A DNA stretch of 53,899 bases, from positions 29,284 to 83,182 of the forward strand of contig CAJTXY010000002.1 of NCBI GenBank assembly GCA_910583685.1, given 5' to 3'. Positions 44,369 through 53,424 of this stretch are shown here, piece after piece. This stretch comes from an uncultured Bacilli bacterium. GTDB taxonomy: Bacteria > Bacillota_I > Bacilli_A > RF39 > UBA660. The translations under genes and the position numbers were made by a program. The notes under the pieces are model-generated. The model worked only from the letters and a program-made list of their open reading frames with translations. It ran no database searches and was not told where the DNA came from. Positions within the stretch are counted from its first letter, which is position 1. Every line of letters begins with the position of its first letter.

Positions 44369-44999
44369 AGAAGAATTCAAAATAGCAGTAGAAGAGTTAA
44401 ATATTAATTTAACGGATGAGATGCTAGAAAAACTAGAGCAGTTCTACCATTTATTAATAGAGTGGAATAAGAAAATAAACTTAACTAGAATAATAGAAGA
44501 GGAAGATGTCTATCTAAAACATTTTTATGATAGCCTAACACTAATAAAAGCAGTAGATTTAAAGCAAAAAGAAACTCTTTGTGATGTAGGAAGCGGAGCA
44601 GGTTTTCCTGGAATTGTTTTAAAAATTGTCTTTCCTCATCTAAAAATAATCCTTTTAGACTCATTGAATAAAAGAGTAATCTATTTAAATGAAATCATCA
44701 AAGAATTAAAATTAGAAAGCATAAAAGCAGTACATACAAGAGGAGAAGACTACAAAGAAACATTTGATGTAGTAACCGCTAGAGCTGTTGCCAATATTGA
44801 AAAACTTTTAAATTATACAATGCACCTCGTAAAAAAAGAGGGAATATTTATTGCAATGAAAGGAAATATTGAAAACGAGTTAACAAACGAAGTAGTAATA
44901 AAACTAGAAAAAAAATATAAAATAAAAAATATAGAAAAATTTATATTGCCAAAAGAAGAAAGTGATAGAAGTTTAGTGGTAATAGAAAGAAAAAAATAA
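44361..44999 (+). CDS. rsmG: 16S rRNA (guanine527-N7)-methyltransferase RsmG
   Basis: 212 residues; m7G527 methylase. SAM loop LCDVGSGAGFPGIVLKI, LDSLNKRVIYLNE, and VVTARAVANIEKLL. Coupled to mnmG by overlap, the standard mnmE-mnmG-rsmG series. Confidence 0.96.
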   Translation: MTKEEFKIAVEELNINLTDEMLEKLEQFYHLLIEWNKKINLTRIIEEEDVYLKHFYDSLTLIKAVDLKQKETLCDVGSGAGFPGIVLKIVFPHLKIILLDSLNKRVIYLNEIIKELKLESIKAVHTRGEDYKETFDVVTARAVANIEKLLNYTMHLVKKEGIFIAMKGNIENELTNEVVIKLEKKYKIKNIEKFILPKEESDRSLVVIERKK

Positions 45000-45042
45000 A
45001 ATATATAGCCAGCAGAAGAAATAAAAAAAGAATAGTTTACAG

Positions 45043-45079
45043 AGAAATCGAAAAAATACATTGAAAGATTTCTTTTTTT
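45043..45079 (+). terminator. Terminator after rsmG, interleaved with the noc promoter
   Basis: Stem AGAAATC (45043-45049) / GATTTCT (45067-45073) with a 17-nt loop and six following T. The noc -35 lies in the loop. Confidence 0.55.
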
Positions 45080-45089
45080 GTTCTATAAT
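45061..45089 (+). promoter_or_regulatory. noc promoter
   Basis: -35 TTGAAA (45061-45066), 17-nt spacer, -10 TATAAT (45084-45089). It is the strongest-looking promoter on the right arm. Confidence 0.8.
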
Positions 45090-45131
45090 GTACTATAGGG
45101 AAACTAAAAAGAATAAAAGTGAGGGATGTTT

Positions 45132-46538
45132 ATGCATTCAGAAAACGAAGTAGTATACTTACATTTGGATGATATTATACCGAATCGATTCCAGCCTAGA
45201 GAGGTATTTGATGAACGAGCTCTAAAAGAACTCGCAATTTCCATCAAAGAACATGGGGTAATTCAACCAATTATTGTAAGAAATATTGGAAATAAATATG
45301 AAATTATTGCTGGAGAGCGTCGCTACAAAGCATCCGCCTTAGCAGGACTAACAAAAATTCCAGCGATTGTTCGCAATCTAGATGATAAAGAAAGTTCGAA
45401 AGTAGCATTACTTGAAAATTTACAACGTAGAAATTTAAATCCAATTGAAGAAGCGAGAACCTATCAAAAGATCTTAGAATTAGATCAGATGACACAAGAG
45501 GAACTTGCAAAAACAATGGGAAAAAGTCAATCTGCCGTAGCCAATAAACTACGTCTACTCGCTTTAACAGATGAAGCACAACAGGCATTATTAAAAGAGC
45601 AAATTTCAGAGCGACATGCAAGAACTTTACTAAATTTCTCAGATTCAGAAGAACAAAAGGAAATGGTGAAAAAGATAATAGAATCTCGTATGACAGTAAG
45701 AGAATTAGAACAAGAAGTGAAAAAATCAGAAATTAAAAATGAAGATTTAGTGCCAACAGGAAATTTTAAGCTAGCTGAGCAAGAAAGTACAGCAGGATTA
45801 AAAATTCCAAATGATGAGATTCAGTTAGGAACAAAGATGGAAAAAGATGAACAAACAAAACCACAATTAATGGATAGTATTGATGGAAATTCCAATTATT
45901 TAAATATGGATTTATTTGCGGGTAGTACACCAGTAGAAGCAGAAAATAAAGAAAATCTAACACCAGAAGATCCTCCTAAGTTTATTAACTATGGAGAGAT
46001 TGATCCAGATGAAGAGGATGACGATGAAGGTGAAAACTATAATTTAGGTGATTCTACAGCTGCTAGTCCAATTGATATCTCAGCTTTAAAAGAAAACACA
46101 AGAGATATTAATGTAGAAGAAAAGAAAATAGCGGATTTAGATAGTCTATTAAAAATAAATCCAGTACCTACAAGACTAAAAGAAGAAGTAACAGAAACTC
46201 CTGATTTCAAATTTTTCTCATCAGATCTAACAGAAAAAACAGAAACCAGAAAAGAACATCCTGTGACATCAGAATCTCCCGATATTAGTAGTTTCTTCGG
46301 AAGTAGTCCTACACCAAATGTCGGTTTTTCATCATCTATGTCAGAATCGAAATCATTATTCGGAGAACCAATCGCTGCAACTGCTAAAGAAAGTAAAAAC
46401 TTATCTGTAAAAGAAGCAATTGAAACAATCCGTGATACTATAAAAGACCTAGAAAAATCTGGTGTAAATATTGATAGCGATGAGATTAATTTCGAAAACT
46501 CATATCAAATCGTCATAAAAATAAATAAGAATAACTAA
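45132..46538 (+). CDS. noc: Nucleoid occlusion protein Noc with long acidic linker
   Basis: 468 residues against about 283 in B. subtilis. ParB/Noc N-terminal CTP-binding domain: NRFQPREVF, GERRYKAS (61-68), ENLQR (95-99); HTH TQEELAKTMGKSQSAVANKLRLL (about 121-143); conserved helix to about 198. Then some 220 residues of Asp/Glu/Ser/Pro-rich sequence, and finally a Noc-type dimerisation domain (AIETIRDTIKDLEKSGVNI). B. subtilis Noc starts with an amphipathic membrane-targeting helix (MKHSFSRFFGLGEKE); this protein begins MHSENEVVYLHLDDIIP and has none. Start ATG 45132 is 6 nt after GAGGG. It is placed between rsmG and parA as in Bacillus, and perfect Noc sites are present in the window. Noc normally keeps division septa off the nucleoid. 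Confidence 0.9.
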   Translation: MHSENEVVYLHLDDIIPNRFQPREVFDERALKELAISIKEHGVIQPIIVRNIGNKYEIIAGERRYKASALAGLTKIPAIVRNLDDKESSKVALLENLQRRNLNPIEEARTYQKILELDQMTQEELAKTMGKSQSAVANKLRLLALTDEAQQALLKEQISERHARTLLNFSDSEEQKEMVKKIIESRMTVRELEQEVKKSEIKNEDLVPTGNFKLAEQESTAGLKIPNDEIQLGTKMEKDEQTKPQLMDSIDGNSNYLNMDLFAGSTPVEAENKENLTPEDPPKFINYGEIDPDEEDDDEGENYNLGDSTAASPIDISALKENTRDINVEEKKIADLDSLLKINPVPTRLKEEVTETPDFKFFSSDLTEKTETRKEHPVTSESPDISSFFGSSPTPNVGFSSSMSESKSLFGEPIAATAKESKNLSVKEAIETIRDTIKDLEKSGVNIDSDEINFENSYQIVIKINKNN

Positions 46539-46542
46539 GTTA

Positions 46543-46566
46543 AAGTAGAGAAATCTACTTTTTTTT
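46543..46566 (+). terminator. Terminator after noc
   Basis: Perfect 7-bp stem AAGTAGA / TCTACTT closed by a GAAA tetraloop, followed by eight T. Confidence 0.9.
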
Positions 46567-46596
46567 GCCAAAAGCATTTTAAAAATCTCCATATTT

Positions 46597-46605
46597 TGAT
46601 ACAAT
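46597..46605 (+). promoter_or_regulatory. Extended -10 promoter of parA-parB
   Basis: TTGATACAAT, read as an extended -10 (TG-A-TACAAT, TACAAT at 46600-46605). No matching -35 at the proper distance. parA starts 36 nt downstream after AAAGGTGAT. Confidence 0.5.
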
Positions 46606-46640
46606 GGATTAGTAATTATAACTAGAGAAAAGGTGATAAA

Positions 46641-47429
46641 ATGGGAAAGGTTATTTCATTAGTGAATCAAAAAGGTGGAGTAGGGAAAACAACAACAAGC
46701 ATTAACCTTTCTGCTTCCCTTGCAGTACTTGGAAAAAAAGTCTTACTAATCGACTTAGATCCACAGGGAAATACTACAACAGGAGTAGGAATTAATAAAG
46801 GTGATATTGATAAATCAATTTATGATGTCTTAATTGGAAAATGTAATTTAGAAGAAGCAATGATAAAAACGAAATATAAAAACTTATATGTAATGCCTGC
46901 GACCATTAATCTAGCAGGATTAGATATTGAACTTCTAGAAAAAAGCCAAAACGAACCAGGTTTTGCTAAAGGGGCACAGTTAAAAAAGCATATTGACGAA
47001 GTAAGAGAAAGCTTTGACTTTATCATAATCGATTGCCCACCATCTTTAGGACTTATCACAACAAATGCCCTAACAGCATCCAATTCGGTTATTATTCCAG
47101 TACAATGTGAATTCTTCGCCCTAGAGGGAATTATGCAACTTTTAAACACAATTATGTTAGCCCAAAAAACACTAAATCCAGATTTAGATATTGAAGGAGT
47201 CTTATTAACAATGTTAGACTCTAGAACAAATTTAGGTTTTGAAGTAGTAGACGACATCCGCAAATTCTTTAAAGAAAGAGTTTATAATACAATTATTCCA
47301 AGATTAATAAGATTAACAGAGGCACCATCTCATGGGGAACCAATTATAGCATATGATCCAAAAAGTCGTGGATCTGCTGCTTATATAAATTTAGCAAAGG
47401 AAGTGATTGAACGAAATGGAAACAGCTAA
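46641..47429 (+). CDS. parA: Chromosome partitioning ATPase ParA (Soj)
   Basis: 262 residues; DNA-binding ATPase acting on ParB-parS complexes and on DnaA. Deviant Walker A KGGVGKTT (11-18), DLDPQGNTT, Walker B FIIIDCPPSLG. Its 3' end overlaps the start region of parB. Confidence 0.97.
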   Translation: MGKVISLVNQKGGVGKTTTSINLSASLAVLGKKVLLIDLDPQGNTTTGVGINKGDIDKSIYDVLIGKCNLEEAMIKTKYKNLYVMPATINLAGLDIELLEKSQNEPGFAKGAQLKKHIDEVRESFDFIIIDCPPSLGLITTNALTASNSVIIPVQCEFFALEGIMQLLNTIMLAQKTLNPDLDIEGVLLTMLDSRTNLGFEVVDDIRKFFKERVYNTIIPRLIRLTEAPSHGEPIIAYDPKSRGSAAYINLAKEVIERNGNS

Positions 47430-48303
47430 ACGAAGAGCCTTAGGTAGAGGGCTAGAAGAATTATTTAACAATGAACCAATTGATTATGAAAAAATGGAAG
47501 AAAAAATCGTAACATCAACACCACAAGAAGAAATTATAAAAATCCCTTTAAAAGATTTACGAAGCAATCCTTACCAACCACGAAAGAATTTTGATGAAGA
47601 AGCATTAAATGAATTAGCAGATTCTATCAAACAGCACGGGGTATTCCAACCTATCATTGTAAAGAAAAGTATCAAAGGTTATGAAATTATTGCTGGAGAA
47701 CGCCGTGTCAAAGCATCCATTCGTGCAGGGTTAGAAGAAATTCCCGCAATCATTAGAGATTTTACAGACAGTGAAATGATGGAAATAGCACTTCTAGAAA
47801 ACCTCCAACGTGAAAACCTAAGTGCATTAGAAGAAGCAGAAGCTTATAAAAAATTAATCGAAAATCTAAATCTTACCCAAGAATCCCTTGCTACAAGACT
47901 GGGAAAAAGTAGAAGCCATATTACGAATATGTTAGGGCTATTAACCTTACCAGAAACTGTAAAAAAACTAGTAGTCGAGAATAAACTATCAATGGGACAC
48001 GCTAGAATCTTGAGTAAGTTAGAAGAAGATGATAAAGTAATAGATCTTGCCGATAAAGTAATAAAAGAGCGATTAAGCGTAAGAGAACTAGAAGATATAA
48101 CATCAGCACCAGAAGACTTTGCTCGTAAAAATAAAATTACTAGAAAAAAAATAGATGAAAATGCCGAATATCAAGGAATTGAAGAAGTAATGAGCGAAAA
48201 ATTAGGAACAAAAGTCAAAATAAAAAATAAAAAACTAGTAATTAACTTTACAAATGATAACGACTTGAATAGATTGTTAGAAATTATGAATTTAAATCCA
48301 TAG
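47416..48303 (+). CDS. parB: Chromosome partitioning protein ParB (Spo0J)
   Basis: 295 residues; CTP-dependent clamp that loads at parS and spreads. The N-terminal ParA-activating motif RRALGRGLEELF, NPYQPRKNFD, GERRVKAS, ENLQREN, HTH TQESLATRLGKSRSHITNMLGLL, and a short C-terminal dimer domain. It has the normal length, unlike the neighbouring Noc. ATG 47416 is used; TTG 47407, closer to AAAGGAAG, would add three residues. It would act on the parS array at 24.5-25.1 kb. Confidence 0.96.
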   Translation: METAKRRALGRGLEELFNNEPIDYEKMEEKIVTSTPQEEIIKIPLKDLRSNPYQPRKNFDEEALNELADSIKQHGVFQPIIVKKSIKGYEIIAGERRVKASIRAGLEEIPAIIRDFTDSEMMEIALLENLQRENLSALEEAEAYKKLIENLNLTQESLATRLGKSRSHITNMLGLLTLPETVKKLVVENKLSMGHARILSKLEEDDKVIDLADKVIKERLSVRELEDITSAPEDFARKNKITRKKIDENAEYQGIEEVMSEKLGTKVKIKNKKLVINFTNDNDLNRLLEIMNLNP

Positions 48304-48317
48304 AAAGGGGTAAGAAT

Positions 48318-49133
48318 ATGGAAATCTTTGGAACTGTATTTTTTGAAGATTTACAAAAATACATATCACCCATTGTATATATAATTGTTGGTGTTTTAAT
48401 TTATGAAGTATTAAAACGCATTATCAAAAAAGCATCCGTTCAAAAAACATTAAAGAAAAGACATCATCAAAAAAGAGCACAGACTGTGTCGGCTCTAATT
48501 ATCAATATTTTAAAATATGTTATTATTACAATTGTAATCCTTGGAATTATGGCAAACTTTGGTTTTAATATCAAAGCCTTAGTTGCAGGACTTGGAGTTT
48601 CTGCAGCTATCATCAGTTTGGCTTTTCAAGACATTGCCAAGGACTTTTTAGCAGGAATTACGATCATTGCTGAAGATCGTTATGAAATAGGCGATACCGT
48701 AGAAATTAATGGATTTATGGGGGAAGTAATTTTTGTAGGACTTAGAAGTACTAGAATTAGAAATTATAAAGGTGCTACCTTAATTATTAACAACCACAAT
48801 ATTACAGATGTCATTAATTATAACTTACACAATTCTTTGGCGGTAGTAGAAGTGCCAATTAGTAGAGAAGAAAAACCAGAACGTGCTGAAAAAGTATTAA
48901 ATGAACTAGCTGATAAATTAGAAGGAAAGATTCCAAAGGCCAAAGGAAGAATGGAAATTTTAGGAGTAGAAACAATCACAGAGCATGCAATGGTTTATAA
49001 AATAACCCAAGCAACAGCAGCAACTGAACAGTATGCAGTACAAAGATATTTACTAAGAGAAATTAGAATTGCCCTAGAAAAAAATCATATTAAAGTACCA
49101 AAACAGAAAATAGAGGTTACAGATGGAAAATAA
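48318..49133 (+). CDS. Small-conductance mechanosensitive channel (MscS family)
   Basis: 271 residues: helices at about 13-30, 58-80 and 83-110, with the pore helix rich in Gly/Ala (LVAGLGVSAAIISLAFQDIAKDF), then the beta domain (RYEIGDTVEINGFMGEV) and vestibule. It releases solutes under hypo-osmotic shock. It follows parB by 14 nt and overlaps the DUF951 gene by 11 nt. It is comparable to B. subtilis YkuT-type channels and lies in the place of yyaC-yyaD-yyaE. Confidence 0.9.
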   Translation: MEIFGTVFFEDLQKYISPIVYIIVGVLIYEVLKRIIKKASVQKTLKKRHHQKRAQTVSALIINILKYVIITIVILGIMANFGFNIKALVAGLGVSAAIISLAFQDIAKDFLAGITIIAEDRYEIGDTVEINGFMGEVIFVGLRSTRIRNYKGATLIINNHNITDVINYNLHNSLAVVEVPISREEKPERAEKVLNELADKLEGKIPKAKGRMEILGVETITEHAMVYKITQATAATEQYAVQRYLLREIRIALEKNHIKVPKQKIEVTDGK

Positions 49134-49317
49134 AGAATATACCTTAGGAACAAAAGTTATGATGAAAAAAGCTCATCCTTGTGGAAATAATGAATGGGAG
49201 ATAACAAGAGTGGGAGCAGATATTAAGATTAAATGTCTAAATTGTGGAAGAGCGGTACTAATTCCACGAATCGAATTTAATCGAAAATTAAAAAAGATTA
49301 TCATAGAGGAAGGATAG
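49123..49317 (+). CDS. DUF951 family protein
   Basis: 64 residues with KKAHPCGNNEWEITRVGADI and KCLNCGRAVLIPR, the DUF951 pattern: three Cys suggesting metal binding. Function unknown. Members are often found between mscS and ychF, as here, with a transporter interposed. Confidence 0.88.
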   Translation: MENKEYTLGTKVMMKKAHPCGNNEWEITRVGADIKIKCLNCGRAVLIPRIEFNRKLKKIIIEEG

Positions 49318-49322
49318 ATACA

Positions 49323-50918
49323 ATGAGAGACAGAAAAAAACTAAAACTCAAAAAATTCTATTTTCATCCAATTACGATGTTTATAGTCCTAACTTTAGCA
49401 GTATTGTTATTAAGTGGTATCCTATCTTTATTTCAAATGCAGGCAACTTATAATACAGTAAATGCCAATACCAACGACCTAGAGCCAACCTTAGTTGCAG
49501 TAGAGAGCCTTTTAAATTTCGATGGAATGAAGTTTATTATCAGTAATGCTTCAAAGAACTTTATAAGTTTCGCACCTCTTGTAATGTTATTAATTTCTTT
49601 AATTGGAATTAGTATTGCTGAGTCTACTGGTTTTATCGAAGCATTTGCCAAAAGACACATATCAAAATTAAACAAATTTCAATTAACATTCATAGTCATC
49701 CTCCTTGGCACAGTTTCTACATTAATAAATGAAATAGGATATGCAATTCTAATTCCATTAGCAGCAATGATTTATTTATTAAATAACAGAAATCCACTCC
49801 TTGGAATCATTACAGCATTTTGCGGTGTTTCCTTCGGCTATGGAGTAAGTATCTTTGTAGGTTCACTTGAAACTTGGTTAATTCCATATACAACAAGTGC
49901 TTCACATTTGATTGATACCAATACTCATATTGCACTAACATCAAATTTGTTTATCATCATCGCATCTACAATAATTCTATCTATTGTTGGAACATTAATT
50001 GTTGAAAAATTTATTGCCCCTAAAATGGGAAGATATCGTGAGAAAGAGGAAATAGGAAAAACAGAAGAATTAAGTTTAATTGACGTTGAAGAAGTAGAAC
50101 AACAAAGAATTACAGAAGAGAAGAGTCAAAAAAGAGGACTTCGATTTGCTCTTATCACAGGAATTATTGTCATCCTAGTGTTTATCTATATGGTTATTCC
50201 AGGACTTCCATACTCTGGACTATTACTAGATATGACAGAGAAAACATATTTAAAACAATTATTTGGAGATAGTTCCTATTTCCAAGATGGTTTTACTTAT
50301 ATGGTCTGCTTATTTTTCTTAGTAATGGGACTTGCTTATGCTTTTGGTTCAAAATCAATCAAAAATGATAAAGAGATTATTGAAAAAGCGACAACGAGTT
50401 TTAATAAAGTAGGAAGTATTATTATTTTGATATTTGTAGTATCACAATTTATTGCAGTATTTAGAAAAACAAATATTGGGACCGTTATTACAGCCTGGCT
50501 TGCTAATGTCCTAAACTATTTAGAATTTAGTGGCCTACCATTAATTTTACTTGTTCTACTACTAATTGCAATTTCTAATTTATTTTTAACAGCACCCCTT
50601 ACAAAATGGGTAATATTCTCACCAGTAGTAGTGCCTGTATTAATGCAATCAAACATTTCACCTCAGTTTGCACAGTTCATATTGCGAGCAGGAGATTCTA
50701 TGACCAATGGTGTCACACCATTACTTGCAAGTTTTGCCCTATATATTGGTTACTTAAATATTTATAACCTAGATAAGTCAAAACCAATTGGAATCAAAAA
50801 AGCAATTTCGTATGTAATGCCATATTTCTTAATAATTAGTGCCACTTGGGTTTTAATTGTAATTGGTTGGTATTTAATAGGATTACCAATAGGACCAGGG
50901 GTTTACCCAACTATTTAA
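49323..50918 (+). CDS. AbgT family transporter
   Basis: 531 residues with about ten membrane helices. The AbgT pattern is recognisable: GISIAESTGFIEAFAKR, helix hairpin TLINEIGYAILIPLAAMIY, AFCGVSFGYGVSIFVGS, and LTAPLTKWVIFSPVVVPVL near the end. Known relatives carry p-aminobenzoyl-glutamate or export sulfonamides/PABA; the substrate here is unknown. A charged cytoplasmic insert (EEIGKTEELSLIDVEEVEQQR) lies mid-protein. SD AAGGA, 5 nt after the DUF951 gene, so it belongs to the same transcript. Confidence 0.85.
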   Translation: MRDRKKLKLKKFYFHPITMFIVLTLAVLLLSGILSLFQMQATYNTVNANTNDLEPTLVAVESLLNFDGMKFIISNASKNFISFAPLVMLLISLIGISIAESTGFIEAFAKRHISKLNKFQLTFIVILLGTVSTLINEIGYAILIPLAAMIYLLNNRNPLLGIITAFCGVSFGYGVSIFVGSLETWLIPYTTSASHLIDTNTHIALTSNLFIIIASTIILSIVGTLIVEKFIAPKMGRYREKEEIGKTEELSLIDVEEVEQQRITEEKSQKRGLRFALITGIIVILVFIYMVIPGLPYSGLLLDMTEKTYLKQLFGDSSYFQDGFTYMVCLFFLVMGLAYAFGSKSIKNDKEIIEKATTSFNKVGSIIILIFVVSQFIAVFRKTNIGTVITAWLANVLNYLEFSGLPLILLVLLLIAISNLFLTAPLTKWVIFSPVVVPVLMQSNISPQFAQFILRAGDSMTNGVTPLLASFALYIGYLNIYNLDKSKPIGIKKAISYVMPYFLIISATWVLIVIGWYLIGLPIGPGVYPTI

Positions 50919-50961
50919 TGCTTATAAAACAAGGAATAGAATTTGAAGCTGTAAGATAAAT

Positions 50962-50989
50962 GTAGACTGTTTTTTACTGTCTACTTTTT
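50962..50989 (+). terminator. Terminator after the AbgT gene
   Basis: GTAGAC / GTCTAC perfect 6-bp stem with an 11-nt loop and five T, 43 nt beyond the abgT-type stop. Confidence 0.7.
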
Positions 50990-51027
50990 ATTGACAAGTT
51001 CAAATAGAATTCTTTGTTTTTTTTATA

Positions 51028-51456
51028 ATGCATATAAGAAAAAGAGATACATTACCATACCATTTTACTTTATGTGCATAGTCAATCGATAGAAAACAAG
51101 AAGTAATAGAAACCCTAAGGAAAATACAGTTTTCTTCATTTAAGGTGCTAGTAAAATCGGTCAGTATTGCAGAGGGAAAGGAAAATAGTCTCCAAATACG
51201 GTTTTCAATAGTAAGAAATGAGACACTGAATAAATTACAATCCTATCTTTTTGAAAAGGTACCAGTCTCATATTATCACCCAGATAATTTCCAATTTCAT
51301 ATTACAATTCATTGTGACAAAGACCATTCTAAAATTTATAAAATGCAAGAATTACTAAGTAAAAAGTTTACTCCATTTGAATTAGAAGTAAAAAGGTTTG
51401 GTCTTTTTGAAATATACCCAGCGAATAAAATTCTAGAAATGGAAACTACAAAATAA
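51028..51456 (+). pseudogene. 2H phosphoesterase (2'-5' RNA ligase superfamily) interrupted by TAG
   Basis: From ATG 51028 the frame reads RKRDTLPYHFTLCA then TAG (51079-51081), then continues in frame SIDRKQEVIETLRKIQFSSF and on to 51456. The two H-x-T-type motifs of the 2H fold are HFTL before the stop and HITIH after it, about 80 residues apart as expected, so both sides of the stop belong together. Total 142 codons, a little short for the family. A single base change (TGG to TAG) would explain it. The part from 51145 could still be translated alone but would lack one catalytic motif. Confidence 0.75.
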
Positions 51457-51479
51457 GAAAAATCAAGATGTTCTTTTGC

Positions 51480-51508
51480 TTGTCTAAAACCACTTATTGC
51501 TATATAAT
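51480..51508 (+). promoter_or_regulatory. ychF promoter
   Basis: -35 TTGTCT (51480-51485), 17-nt spacer, -10 TATAAT (51503-51508), then AAGAGGAAA SD before ATG 51544. Confidence 0.7.
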
Positions 51509-51543
51509 ACAAATGGAAAAAGAAACAGAAAAGAGGAAATATT

Positions 51544-52644
51544 ATGAGTTTAACTGCAGGAATCGTAGGACTTCCAAATGTTGGAAAGTCAACCCTATTT
51601 AATGCGATAACAAATAAACATATTTTGGCAGAAAACTACCCCTTTGCAACTATTGACCCGAATGTGGGAGTAGTAACAGTTCCAGATGAGAGGCAAGATA
51701 AATTAGTTGCAATGTATAATCCTAAAAAAAATATTCCAACGGCCTACGAATTTACAGACATTGCAGGCCTTGTAAAAGGGGCTAGTAAAGGAGAGGGACT
51801 TGGAAATAAATTTTTAGCACATATTAGAGAGACAGATGCCATTGTTGAAGTGGTTCGCTGCTTTGAAAATGGCAAAATAATTCACGTCGATGGCGAGGTA
51901 AATCCAATCCGTGATATTGAAACAATCAATCTAGAGCTTTCTATCGCTGATCTTGATATCATTACAACTCGCTTAGAAAAGGTAGGAAAAAAAGCAAGAA
52001 CAAGCAAGAATAAAGAAGATCTTTTAGAACTAGAAACATTGGAAAAAGCAAAAAAAGCATTAGAAGAAAATGTTCCCCTAAGACAAGTGCCTTTTACAGA
52101 AGAAGAAAAATTAATTTTAAAACCATTTAGTTTCTTAACAATAAAACCTATTATCTATCTTGCTAACATTGGTGAAGAAGAGCTGGGAAAAGAAGATAAT
52201 ATGTATGTAAAAGAAGTAAAAGAGTATGCAACAAGAGAAAATGCTAAAGTAGTCCCTCTTTGTGCCAAAGTAGAAGAGGAACTAAGTGAACTCTCAGATG
52301 AAGATAAAAAAGAAATGTTAGAAGCCTTGGGAGAAGAGACCAGTGGACTAGATAAACTAATTAAAGCAACTTATGATTTATTAGGACTTGCTACCTATTT
52401 TACTGTAGGCCCAGATGAAGTAAGAGCTTGGACCTTCAAAAAGGGAATGAATGCCAAGCGTTGTGCAGGAATTATTCACACAGATTTTGAAAAAGGATTC
52501 ATAAGAGCTGAAGTGATCTCTTATGAAGATTTAATTAACTATGGAAGTGAACTAAAAGTAAAAGAAGCAGGACGTGCTCGACTCGAGGGGAAAGATTACT
52601 TAATGCAAGATGGAGACATTTGTCACTTTAGGTTTAATGTATAA
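51544..52644 (+). CDS. ychF: Redox-regulated ATPase YchF
   Basis: 366 residues; Obg-family P-loop NTPase that prefers ATP and binds ribosomes. GLPNVGKSTLFNAIT (G1), YPFATIDPNVG (G2), DIAGLVKGASKGEGLGNKFL (G3), and the C-terminal TGS-like domain (TFKKGMNAKRCAGIIHTDFEKGF). Located just beyond the parAB region as yyaF is in B. subtilis. Confidence 0.97.
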   Translation: MSLTAGIVGLPNVGKSTLFNAITNKHILAENYPFATIDPNVGVVTVPDERQDKLVAMYNPKKNIPTAYEFTDIAGLVKGASKGEGLGNKFLAHIRETDAIVEVVRCFENGKIIHVDGEVNPIRDIETINLELSIADLDIITTRLEKVGKKARTSKNKEDLLELETLEKAKKALEENVPLRQVPFTEEEKLILKPFSFLTIKPIIYLANIGEEELGKEDNMYVKEVKEYATRENAKVVPLCAKVEEELSELSDEDKKEMLEALGEETSGLDKLIKATYDLLGLATYFTVGPDEVRAWTFKKGMNAKRCAGIIHTDFEKGFIRAEVISYEDLINYGSELKVKEAGRARLEGKDYLMQDGDICHFRFNV

Positions 52645-53423
52645 TGGAAAGTAAAATTGTAATATTTGAGTCCGGAGTCGAAGATGGTATTATGAGTAAC
52701 AATGCCAAATTTTATGACAAAAGCTTATCGCAAGAAGAAATCAACAAAATATTCTTAGAAAACAGACTCACATTTGGTAAAAAATATGATATAGATGGCA
52801 GAAAAATATATAAAGCAACCCAGAAAAATGATAATAGTAAACTAGACTATAAAGATGGAAAATATATCGTTCTAGATATCAATAAAAACTCCCTAGACGC
52901 TTGGTATGAGAAATTAGAGGCAGATATTTTGATTCTTCCCCAAAATGATAAAAAAATAGCCCTTGCTCATCAAATGGCGGATTGTCCAATTATAATAGCA
53001 GAAGATAGAAAACTTGGAGTAACAGCCCTTTCTCATTGTGGGGCAATGTATATCAATCGCTATTTGCCACAACAAACAATTGAAGCTTTAAAGAAAGAGT
53101 ATAATAGTAATATAGAAGATATTTATGTCTATATAGGAAGTTGTGCAAAAAAAGAAAGTTATATTTATAAAACTTACCCCAAATGGGCTACCAATAAAGA
53201 AGTTTGGAAGGAAGCCATCTATAAACGGAAAGATATTTATCACATCGATATGATAAAGGCAATTCAAAATCAGTTAAAAAAAGTAGGTATAAAACATCTA
53301 AAAGTAAGCAAAATTGATACCATAACAAATCAAAAATATTACTCACATGCTGGCTATGTATGTGGAGGTAGAAAAGAATATGGTCAAAATATAGTAGGAT
53401 TTTTCTATAAGAAAGGAAATTAA
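52644..53423 (+). CDS. Laccase-domain (PgeF/YlmD-like) protein
   Basis: 259 residues. Zinc-site pattern of the polyphenol oxidase/PgeF family in divergent form: HQMADCPIIIAED, then LSHCGAMYINR in place of the usual A-H-A-G-W-R-G, and IGSCAKKESYIY. Family members act as purine nucleoside phosphorylase/adenosine deaminase or remove misincorporated Ser from UDP-MurNAc. Start overlaps the ychF stop by one base, so it is translationally coupled. Substitution of Trp/Arg in the H-x-G-W-R motif makes activity uncertain. Confidence 0.75.
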   Translation: MESKIVIFESGVEDGIMSNNAKFYDKSLSQEEINKIFLENRLTFGKKYDIDGRKIYKATQKNDNSKLDYKDGKYIVLDINKNSLDAWYEKLEADILILPQNDKKIALAHQMADCPIIIAEDRKLGVTALSHCGAMYINRYLPQQTIEALKKEYNSNIEDIYVYIGSCAKKESYIYKTYPKWATNKEVWKEAIYKRKDIYHIDMIKAIQNQLKKVGIKHLKVSKIDTITNQKYYSHAGYVCGGRKEYGQNIVGFFYKKGN

Positions 53424-53424
53424 A

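Noticed and set aside
50991..51029. TTGACA ... TATAAT as promoter of the 2H phosphoesterase gene
   Set aside because: The spacer would be 27 nt, too long for a sigma-A promoter, and the -10 overlaps the start codon.
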